Part shown: one piece after another, positions 1-6,032 of the stretch
Numbering within the stretch: position 1 is the first letter of the stretch
How the letters are laid out: each line of letters begins with the position of its first letter
Assembly (NCBI GenBank): GCA_039805565.1
Contig: JBDLTZ010000327.1
Location: 1 to 23,424, forward strand
From: CALJIC01 sp039805565
GTDB lineage: Bacteria > Chloroflexota > Chloroflexia > Chloroflexales > Roseiflexaceae
Reading direction: 5' to 3'
DNA length: 23,424 bases
Translations under genes and position numbers: made by a program
Notes under the pieces: generated by a model
Told to the model about the DNA's origin: nothing
Database searches by the model: none
The model's input: the letters and a program-made list of their open reading frames with translations, nothing else

Positions 1-34
1 GCCGGTGCCCCCCTCGCATAGAAAGAGAAACAAC

Positions 35-1453
35 ATGACAACCAACGACATCTGCTTCCTCGAGGCCACGGCGCTCACGCGGATGATACAGGCGCGGGAG
101 GTCTCATGCGTCGAGGTGATGGAGGCGCACCTCGCGCAGATCGAGCGCGTCAACCCGCAGGTGAACGCGATCGTGACGCTGCTCCCCGAGCGAGCCCTGG
201 CCGGGGCACGGTCGGCCGACGAGGCCCTGGCGCGCGGCGAGCCGGCGGGGCCGCTGCACGGCCTACCGGTGGCGCACAAAGACCTGATCTACACCAAGGG
301 AGTCCGCACCACGCGCGGGTCGCCGATCTTCCGCGACTTCGTGCCGGACGAGGACGACATCATCGTGGAGCGGCTGCGGCACGGCGGGGCGATCATGGTC
401 GGCAAGACCAACACCCCCGAGTTCGGCGCCGGCTCGCAGACCTTCAACCCGGTGTTCGGCGCGACCCTCAACCCGTACGACTTGAGCAAGACCTGCGGCG
501 GGTCGAGCGGGGGCGCGGCGGTGAGCCTGGCGTGCGGGATGCTGCCGATCGCCGACGGCAGCGACATGGGGGGCTCGCTCCGCAATCCGGCGGGCTTCTG
601 CAACGTGGTGGGTCTGCGCCCCTCGGCGGGGCGGGTGCCGTCTGACTCAGAGAGCAACGCCTGGGGCACGCTCTCGGTGGACGGGATGATGGCGCGCACC
701 GCGGCGGACGTGGCGCTGGCACTCTCCGCGGTGACAGGGCCAGACCCGCGCTCGCCGGTGAGCATTGACGAGCCAGGGAGCGCGTTTGCGCGGCCGCTGG
801 AGCGCGACTTCCGCGGCGTGCGCGTGGCCTGGCTGCGCGACCTGCCGGGGGTGCCAGTGGACCGGCGCGTGGCGGCGGCGCTCGAGGCGCAGCGGGGGGT
901 CCTCGAGGCGGTCGGCTGCGTGGTGGTGGAGGCCGCCCCCGACTTCAGCGGCGCCGACGAGGCCTTCAAGACGCTGCGAGCTCTCAGCTTCGAGCTGAGC
1001 TACGGCGAGCTGGTGGACAAACACCGCGAGCTGGTGAAAGACACAGTGATCTGGAACGTGGAGCAGGGGCGTGCGCTGACAGGGCCGCAGATCGCGCGGG
1101 CGGAGCGGCTGCGCTCCGAGGTCTACCAGCGCGTACGGCGCTTCATGGAGACCTACGAGTTCATGCTGCTGCCGGTGAGCCAGGTGCCGCCGTTCGACGT
1201 GACCCAGCCGTACGTGACTGAGATCGAGGGGATGAAGCTGGACACCTACGTGGACTGGATGCGCTCGTGCTACTTCATCTCGGCCACAGGCCTGCCGGCG
1301 GCGAGCGTGCCGTGCGGGTTCACGCCGGAGGGGCTGCCAGTGGGGCTCCAGATCGTCGGGCGGCCGCGGGCGGACTTCGCGGTGCTCCAGCTGGCGCACG
1401 CCTTCGAGCAGGCGACGGGTTTCTGGCGGAGAAAGCCGCCGGTGGCGGTGTAG
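35..1453 (+). CDS. Amidase-signature family hydrolase
   Basis: This 472-aa protein belongs to the amidase-signature (AS) superfamily, which hydrolyses carboxamide bonds in the cytoplasm. The Ser-cisSer-Lys triad is visible: Lys82 in LPVAHKD, cis-Ser157 in the GGSSGG loop and nucleophile Ser181 in GSDMGGSLRNPA. The 24-residue gap between the two serines is the family's usual one. The GSDMGGSLRNPA / NVVGLRPS wording resembles 6-aminohexanoate-cyclic-dimer-hydrolase-like and general amidases rather than GatA, which usually reads GTDTGGS(I/V)RQPA. No gatC or gatB lies nearby. An in-frame GTG at position 5 exists, but ATG 35 follows an A/G-rich Shine-Dalgarno-like stretch (about 20-29) and gives the usual N-terminus. 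The substrate cannot be told from sequence. Its promoter, if separate, lies outside the window. Confidence 0.9.
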   Translation: MTTNDICFLEATALTRMIQAREVSCVEVMEAHLAQIERVNPQVNAIVTLLPERALAGARSADEALARGEPAGPLHGLPVAHKDLIYTKGVRTTRGSPIFRDFVPDEDDIIVERLRHGGAIMVGKTNTPEFGAGSQTFNPVFGATLNPYDLSKTCGGSSGGAAVSLACGMLPIADGSDMGGSLRNPAGFCNVVGLRPSAGRVPSDSESNAWGTLSVDGMMARTAADVALALSAVTGPDPRSPVSIDEPGSAFARPLERDFRGVRVAWLRDLPGVPVDRRVAAALEAQRGVLEAVGCVVVEAAPDFSGADEAFKTLRALSFELSYGELVDKHRELVKDTVIWNVEQGRALTGPQIARAERLRSEVYQRVRRFMETYEFMLLPVSQVPPFDVTQPYVTEIEGMKLDTYVDWMRSCYFISATGLPAASVPCGFTPEGLPVGLQIVGRPRADFAVLQLAHAFEQATGFWRRKPPVAV

Positions 1454-1510
1454 CGAGGGCGGGCTCCGGCCCTCCCTCGCGCTCCCCGGCCAGAGGGGCG
1501 CTTGCGCCCC
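1453..1510. terminator. Two GC-rich hairpins between convergent amidase and ilvD
   Basis: The first inverted repeat has arms 1453-1459 and 1474-1480 (GCGAGGG / CCCTCGC) with further GGG/CCC pairing inside. The second has arms 1495-1501 and 1504-1510 (GGGGCGC / GCGCCCC). They start right at the amidase stop codon, in a convergent gap, so they are plausible transcription terminators, although no U-tract follows. The remaining gap to ilvD (1511-1621) shows no other recognisable feature. Confidence 0.45.
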
Positions 1511-1621
1511 CTCCGAACTTCCCCCCGCAATGCGTGCCGTACCAGAACGACATCACGGTGACAGGAGCCGCCACCGCGCCCAGCCGCCAGAGACAGGGAG
1601 CAGCAGCCACGCCAGTGCAGC

Positions 1622-3304
1622 CTACACCTCGGGCGTTCGCAGCACTGCGCCCTGCGAGGCCGACGACACCAGCGCGCCGTAGCGGGCGAACACGCCGTGG
1701 GTGTAGCGCGGCGCGGGCGGCACCCACGTAGCCAGGCGCCGGGCCACCTCCTCGGGCTCAACCAGGAGATTCACCTGACGCCCGTCAAGATCGATCTCCA
1801 CAATGTCGCCCTCCTCCACCGCCGCAATCGGGCCGCCGCGAGCCGCCTCAGGCGCGACGTGCCCCAGCATCAGACCGCGGGTCGCCCCACTGAAGCGCCC
1901 ATCGGTGAGCAACGCCACCGACTCGCCGAGACCCTCGCCGACAATCGCCGCCGTGACGCCGAGCATCTCGCGCATGCCGGGGCCGCCGCGCGGGCCCTCG
2001 TAGCGTATCACCACCACGTCGCCGGCGTGGATGCGGCGCTCGGTCACGGCCGCCATCGCCTCCTCCTCGGAGTTGAAGACCCGCGCCGGGCCCTTGTGGT
2101 AGGTGCGCTCGTGGCCCGCCACCTTGACCACCGCCCCATCGGGCGCAAGGCTGCCGTGCAGGATCACCAGGCCGCCGTGGGGCTTGATCGGGTCCGCGAA
2201 GGAGCGGATGACATCCTGCTCGGGGGTCTCGACCGCCAGGGCGGCCTCCTCGGCCAGGGTGCGCCCCGAGACCGTGAGCGCGCTGCCGTCGGCGTAGCCG
2301 GCGTTCACCATGCGCTGGGCGATCAGCTCGATGCCACCGGCCTTGTCCACCTCGACGGCGCTGTAGCGCCCACCGGGCATCAGGTCGGCGATCAGGGGCG
2401 TTCGCGCGCTGATCGCGTCGAAGTCATCGATCGTCAGCTCGACGCCCACCTCGTGGGCCAGGGCCAGCAGGTGCAGCACTGCGTTCGTCGAGCCACCGGT
2501 GGCCGCGACGCTGGCGATCGCGTTCTCGAACGCCTGGCGCGTGAGGAAGTCGCGCGGCTTGAGGTCGCGCCGCAGCAGGTCCATGATCTGTGCGCCGACA
2601 CGCCGGCCGACCTCGTCCTTGCGTGGATCCACCGCCGGGACGCGGCCGGTGCCCATCTGGGCCATGCCGATGATCTCCATGACGGTGGCCATGGTGTTGG
2701 CGGTGTACTGGCCGCCGCAGGCACCCGGGCCGGGGCAGGCCACATCCTCGATCTCCTTCAGCTCGGCATCCGAGATCTTGCCGGCGGCGTTGGCGCCGAT
2801 CGCCTCGAAGATATGCTGGATGGTGATGTCCTTGCCGCGCCAGCGGCCGGGGAGGATGGTGCCGCCGTAGAGTACGATGCTGGGGATATTGAGACGGGCG
2901 AGCCCCATCGCCGCACCGGGGATGGTCTTATCGCAGCCCACCAGCGCGATCATCGCGTCGAAGTAGTAGGAGCGGCCCATGAGCTCGATCGAGTCCGCGA
3001 TCACCTCGCGGCTGATCAGCGAGCCCTTCATGCCCTCGGTGCCCATCGTCACGCCATCGCTCACCGAGACCGTGTTGAACTCCATGGGCGTGGCACCGGC
3101 GGCTCGGACGCCCTCCTTCACGCGCGCGGCCAGGGCGCGCAGGTTGAAGTTGCAGGGCATAGTCTCGATCCAGGTGTTCGCGATACCGATGATCGGGCGG
3201 GCTATGTCCTCGTCGGTGAAACCGATCGCCTTGAGCATGCCACGGGTGGCGGCGCGGTTGCGGCCGTCCGTCAGCACGCGGCTGCGACGCTTGAGGTCCT
3301 CCAT
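1622..3304 (-). CDS. ilvD: Dihydroxy-acid dehydratase
   Basis: IlvD dehydrates 2,3-dihydroxy-isovalerate and 2,3-dihydroxy-3-methylvalerate to the 2-keto acids in valine, isoleucine and leucine synthesis. The 560-aa length is normal for the IlvD/Edd family. The Fe-S cysteines are visible as Cys51 (MPC), Cys124 (CDKTIPGAAMG, PROSITE signature 1; Lys126 is the carbamylated Mg ligand in the family) and Cys196 (CPGPGACGG). Signature 2 is seen as LMLGHVAPEA, and a GRFSGATRG block carries the conserved catalytic Ser. The start ATG has a GGAGAG ribosome site just upstream (complement of about 3311-3317) and a TATAAT box 33 nt upstream. Edd is less likely because the length and N-terminus match IlvD. 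No other ilv or leu gene is adjacent, so the gene appears monocistronic. Confidence 0.96.
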   Translation of the reverse strand: MEDLKRRSRVLTDGRNRAATRGMLKAIGFTDEDIARPIIGIANTWIETMPCNFNLRALAARVKEGVRAAGATPMEFNTVSVSDGVTMGTEGMKGSLISREVIADSIELMGRSYYFDAMIALVGCDKTIPGAAMGLARLNIPSIVLYGGTILPGRWRGKDITIQHIFEAIGANAAGKISDAELKEIEDVACPGPGACGGQYTANTMATVMEIIGMAQMGTGRVPAVDPRKDEVGRRVGAQIMDLLRRDLKPRDFLTRQAFENAIASVAATGGSTNAVLHLLALAHEVGVELTIDDFDAISARTPLIADLMPGGRYSAVEVDKAGGIELIAQRMVNAGYADGSALTVSGRTLAEEAALAVETPEQDVIRSFADPIKPHGGLVILHGSLAPDGAVVKVAGHERTYHKGPARVFNSEEEAMAAVTERRIHAGDVVVIRYEGPRGGPGMREMLGVTAAIVGEGLGESVALLTDGRFSGATRGLMLGHVAPEAARGGPIAAVEEGDIVEIDLDGRQVNLLVEPEEVARRLATWVPPAPRYTHGVFARYGALVSSASQGAVLRTPEV

Positions 3305-3337
3305 GATACACTCTCCATATTACTCGCGGGCAGGGGG

Positions 3338-3346
3338 ATTATACCA
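3338..3346 (-). promoter_or_regulatory. Extended -10 promoter of ilvD
   Basis: Read on the minus strand, 3346-3338 is TGGTATAAT: a perfect TATAAT with the TG-n extension that lets sigma-70 holoenzyme tolerate a poor -35. No good TTGACA lies 16-18 bp upstream. The predicted start near 3331 leaves a leader of about 27 nt before the ilvD ATG. Confidence 0.6.
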
Positions 3347-3413
3347 TCGCACGGCGGCACGCATCGTGCATACTGCTTACACATAGACGTGAGCAATCAC
3401 GGAGGAGGATACT

Positions 3414-3647
3414 ATGGCAGTGAAGAACCAGAAGAGCGCCCTGATGGCGCTGGCCGCCGCGGGCGGCATGTGGGCCTGGCAGAACCGCGACAAGATCCGC
3501 GGCTGGATGAACAGCCAGCGCAGCCAGATGGGCAGCGGCAGCTACACCAGCCAGACGCGGCGCATCGGCTCACACTACCCCGAGGCGGAGACGAACGACT
3601 ACACCGGCGACATCCCGGCGCCGCGCAAGTACGACGCGCAGATTTAA
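3414..3647 (+). CDS. Small hypothetical protein (77 aa)
   Basis: I do not recognise this protein. The ATG sits 5 nt after a very strong ribosome site (GGAGGAGG, 3401-3408), so I believe the gene is real. Residues 9-22 (ALMALAAAGGMWAW) form a short hydrophobic helix, followed by a basic patch (NRDKIRGW, 23-30). The tail is polar and low-complexity, rich in Ser, Gln, Gly and Thr, and ends in DIPAPRKYDAQI. This would fit a small membrane-anchored or membrane-associated protein, but no family is claimed. It is divergent from ilvD. Its TAA stop runs directly into an ACCACTG heptamer array and a large hairpin, so its transcript probably ends there. Confidence 0.7.
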   Translation: MAVKNQKSALMALAAAGGMWAWQNRDKIRGWMNSQRSQMGSGSYTSQTRRIGSHYPEAETNDYTGDIPAPRKYDAQI

Positions 3648-3684
3648 CCACTGACCACTGACCACTGACCACTGACCACTGACC
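3647..3684. repeat. ACCACTG heptamer tandem array
   Basis: There are five perfect ACCACTG units plus ACC. The first unit starts on the last A of the TAA stop codon of the 77-aa gene. This is the cleanest array of the heptamer family that recurs through the window. Confidence 0.95.
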
Positions 3685-3721
3685 AAGGACCTTGGTGATC
3701 GCTGATCATAGGTCCTTGGTC
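3681..3721 (+). terminator. Long stem-loop after the 77-aa gene
   Basis: Perfect 12-bp arms (3681-3692 and 3710-3721, GACCAAGGACCT / AGGTCCTTGGTC) enclose an inner 5-bp stem (TGATC 3696-3700 / GATCA 3704-3708) with a GCT loop. A T-rich tract (3721-3741) follows. It could act as an intrinsic terminator separating the small gene from uvrC. The outer arm overlaps the end of the heptamer array. Confidence 0.6.
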
Positions 3722-3762
3722 TTTCGTCTTTGGTCTTTCGTCCTCCGCCCTTCGTCTTTCGA
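3721..3762. repeat. Degenerate CTTTCGT heptamer array
   Basis: Six 7-bp units can be read in phase: CTTTCGT, CTTTGGT, CTTTCGT, CCTCCGC, CCTTCGT, CTTTCGA. The array lies between the hairpin and the uvrC promoter. The unit differs from the ACCACTG array just upstream, but the period is again 7. Confidence 0.85.
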
Positions 3763-3764
3763 CG

Positions 3765-3795
3765 TTGGCCCTCGTCACACACATTATGGTATACT
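3765..3795 (+). promoter_or_regulatory. Putative uvrC promoter
   Basis: TGGTATACT (3787-3795) is an extended -10 nearly identical to the ilvD one. A weak -35 candidate, TTGGCC (3765-3770), lies 19 bp upstream. The -10 is 31 nt before the chosen uvrC ATG. Confidence 0.55.
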
Positions 3796-3826
3796 ACACC
3801 CGTTCTACTCCCACAGAAGCAGCACC

Positions 3827-5875
3827 ATGCCCGACCTCACCCACACCTCCATCCAGGACACCGCCGCCTTCGAAGAGCGGCTGAAGAACGTCCCCTATGT
3901 GCCGGGCGTCTACATCTGGAAGGACGCGCGCGGCACGATCCTGTACGTCGGCAAGAGCAAGAGCCTGCGCGACCGCATGCGCTCGTACTTTGGCGCGCCG
4001 AGCGGCCTGAGCGGCAAGACGCGGCGGCTCGTGGTGCAGATCGCCGACTTCGAGGTGATCGTCACCAACACCGAGCTCGAGGCGCTGCTGCTGGAGATGA
4101 ATCTGATCAAGCAGCACCGGCCAAAGTTCAACGTGCTGCTGAAGGACGACAAGTCCTACCCGTTCATCAAAGTGACGCTGCAGGACACCTGGCCGCGCAT
4201 CCTGGTGACGCGCAACACCAACGACGACGACGCGCGCTACTTCGGCCCCTACTCGAACGCCGGCGCGGTGAAGCGCACGCTCAAGGAACTAAACAAGCTC
4301 TTCGCCTTCCGCCCCTCGTTCGACTGCAAGGACGAGAAGTTCAACCGCCACCGCAAGCTCGGCAAGCCCTGCATGTACCACGACATCAAGCGCTGCCTGG
4401 GGCCGTGCGTGCCGGGGCTCGTGAGCCGCGAGGACTACCGCGCGGCGATCGAGTCCGTCTGCCGCTTCCTCGAGGGCAAGACTGACCAGATCGTGCGGGA
4501 CCTGCGGCGCAAGATGGAGCGCGCTGCCGAGGACCTGAACTTCGAGCGCGCGGCCTACATCCGCGACCAGATCCGGGACATCGAGAAGATCTCGGAGCGA
4601 CAGCAGGTGCTGCGCACGGTGGACACCGACCAGGACGTGATAGCCTTCGCGCGTGAGAACGGCTCGGCGGTGGTGCAGGTCTTCTACATCCGCGGCGGCA
4701 AGCTGATCGGCGCCGAGCCCTTCGCGCTGCAGAACACCGAGGACGAGGATGACCAGGCGCTGCTGGGCTCGTTCCTGACGCAGTTCTACAACAGCGCCGC
4801 CGAGGTGCCGCCGAACCTGCTGCTGGCCGAGCACGTCGAGGAGCCGATGATCATTGAGCAGTGGCTCTCGAAGAAGGGTGGCCACAAGGTCGAGATCCAG
4901 GTGCCGCGGCGCGGCGAGAAGAAGAACCTGGTGGACCTCGCGGCGCAGAACGCGCAGCGCAAGCTGGAGGAGCTGCGGCTGCAGTGGCTGAACTCCGAGC
5001 AGCGCGCGGTTGCCGGGCTCTCCGAGGTGCGCGACCTGCTGGGGCTGACGGGGCTGCCGGCGCGGATCGAGTGCTTCGATATCTCCAACACGCAGGGCAC
5101 CAACTCGGTGGGCGCGATGGTGGTATTCGAGCACGGCGAGCCGAAGAAGGCGCGCTACCGCAAGTTCCGCATCCGGACTGTGGAAGGCGCCAACGATGTG
5201 GCCTCGATGCAGGAGGTGCTGCGCCGCCGCTTCCGCCGGGCCGCCGAGGCCCTGGGCGAGGACGCCGCCCCCGACGTGCAGGACCCGCGCCAGAACCCGG
5301 ATGGCGAAGCGCCAAGTGCTGAGGACCAAGTGCTGAGTGCTGAGCGAGTCAGCGACTCCGGCGAGGACGTCGCGGCCGCAGAGACACCTCAGCACTCCGC
5401 ACTCAGCACTCAGAACTCGGACGATGAGACCTGGGCCGACCTCCCCGACCTCATCCTGATCGACGGTGGCATCGGGCAACTGAACGCGGCCGTCGAGGTG
5501 CTGCGCGAGATCGGCTTCACCCACCTGCCAATTGCCGGCGTGGTGAAGGGGGTCAACCGCGACCGCTTCGACCTGCTGCTACCGGGGGCCGACGAGCTGA
5601 TTGTGCTGAAGCGCGACAGCGCGGCGCTGCGTCTGGTGCAGACGATCGACGAGGAGGCGGACCGCTTCGCGAAGGACTACCACCGCAAGCTCCGCACGAA
5701 GTCGATGCGGGCCTCGACGCTCGAGGAGATCGCGGGGATCGGGCCGCGCCGGCGGGCCGCGCTGCTGAAGCGCTTCGGCTCGCTCGACGGCATCCGCGCG
5801 GCGAGCGTGGAGGAGCTGCTGACGGTGCCCGGCATGACACGCAAGAGCGCCGAGGAGCTGAAGGCGTCTCTGTAG
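3827..5875 (+). CDS. uvrC: Excinuclease ABC subunit C
   Basis: UvrC makes the 3' and 5' incisions around DNA lesions in nucleotide excision repair with UvrA and UvrB. Domains in order: GIY-YIG nuclease (about residues 15-100; Tyr29 in GVYIWKD, then ILYVGKSKSLRDR), UVR/UvrB-binding motif (about 218-255, DLNFERAAYIRDQI), RNase H-like 5'-incision nuclease (Asp418 in IECFDISNTQG and Asp546 in LILIDGG) and C-terminal tandem HhH (about 630-682, IAGIGPRRRAALL). The third catalytic position, usually His in DEAHRF, reads Asp612 (DEEADRF). ATG 3827 is chosen over an upstream in-frame TTG at 3692, because the upstream codons lie in the repeat and promoter. No strong Shine-Dalgarno is visible. The protein has 682 aa, longer than usual, mostly because of a heptamer-repeat insertion near residues 496-530. 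Confidence 0.96.
   Translation: MPDLTHTSIQDTAAFEERLKNVPYVPGVYIWKDARGTILYVGKSKSLRDRMRSYFGAPSGLSGKTRRLVVQIADFEVIVTNTELEALLLEMNLIKQHRPKFNVLLKDDKSYPFIKVTLQDTWPRILVTRNTNDDDARYFGPYSNAGAVKRTLKELNKLFAFRPSFDCKDEKFNRHRKLGKPCMYHDIKRCLGPCVPGLVSREDYRAAIESVCRFLEGKTDQIVRDLRRKMERAAEDLNFERAAYIRDQIRDIEKISERQQVLRTVDTDQDVIAFARENGSAVVQVFYIRGGKLIGAEPFALQNTEDEDDQALLGSFLTQFYNSAAEVPPNLLLAEHVEEPMIIEQWLSKKGGHKVEIQVPRRGEKKNLVDLAAQNAQRKLEELRLQWLNSEQRAVAGLSEVRDLLGLTGLPARIECFDISNTQGTNSVGAMVVFEHGEPKKARYRKFRIRTVEGANDVASMQEVLRRRFRRAAEALGEDAAPDVQDPRQNPDGEAPSAEDQVLSAERVSDSGEDVAAAETPQHSALSTQNSDDETWADLPDLILIDGGIGQLNAAVEVLREIGFTHLPIAGVVKGVNRDRFDLLLPGADELIVLKRDSAALRLVQTIDEEADRFAKDYHRKLRTKSMRASTLEEIAGIGPRRRAALLKRFGSLDGIRAASVEELLTVPGMTRKSAEELKASL
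5314..5413. repeat. Inverted pair of heptamer arrays inside uvrC
   Basis: The left array (5314-5344) reads in 7-bp units AGTGCTG, AGGACCA, AGTGCTG, AGTGCTG. The right array (5388-5413) is the inverted form CTCAGCA, CTCCGCA, CTCAGCA, CTCAG. Together with the 43-bp spacer they stay in frame and encode a Ser/Ala/Glu/Gln linker (with SAEDQVLSAE and QHSALSTQ) between the two catalytic Asp blocks of the RNase H domain. Confidence 0.9.
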
Positions 5876-5878
5876 CGT

Positions 5879-5911
5879 TGAGTGCTGAGGACTGAGTACT
5901 GAGTGCTGAGT
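5879..5911. repeat. AGTGCTG heptamer array after the uvrC stop
   Basis: Starting 4 nt after the uvrC TAG, the units AGTGCTG, AGGACTG, AGTACTG, AGTGCTG, AGT can be read in phase. This is the same unit as the array inserted within uvrC itself. Confidence 0.9.
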
Positions 5912-5918
5912 CCACCAC

Positions 5919-6023
5919 ATCTTTTGTCAGGCTGAGCGTAGCGACGCATCTCCCTCATATCTTTTGTCATGCTCAGCGCAGCGAAGCATCTCCCTCTTGG
6001 ACCCTTCGCTTCGCTCAGGGTAA
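5919..6023. repeat. 40-bp tandem duplicate plus inverted partial copy
   Basis: Two 40-bp direct copies (5919-5958 and 5959-5998) differ at five positions. Each holds the GCTGAGCG-x-AGCGA-x-GCATCTCCCTC core. An inverted partial copy follows (about 6002-6023, CTTCGCTTCGCTCAGGGTAA). I recall this core as a dispersed intergenic element in many bacterial genomes. The inverted part ends just before the GGGAG ribosome site of the next gene. Confidence 0.8.
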
Positions 6024-6032
6024 CGGGAGCCG

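Noticed and set aside
5..34. Upstream GTG start for the amidase
   Set aside because: It adds ten residues of non-family sequence that include the likely ribosome site; ATG 35 fits better.
35..1453. GatA (Glu-tRNA amidotransferase subunit A)
   Set aside because: The nucleophile motif is GSDMGGSLRNPA rather than the GatA-type GTDTGGS-x-RQPA, and no gatB/gatC is nearby.
1697..3661. A 654-codon open frame on the plus strand opposite ilvD
   Set aside because: It is antisense to a textbook IlvD; the peptide is His/Asp/Arg-rich without any motif, as expected for a GC-rich shadow frame.
3647..3684. CRISPR array
   Set aside because: The units are 7 bp and contiguous with no spacers; this is a simple tandem repeat.
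4289..5524. A 411-codon minus-strand frame inside uvrC
   Set aside because: It opposes clear UvrC domains and its translation is Leu/His/Val-rich without family features.
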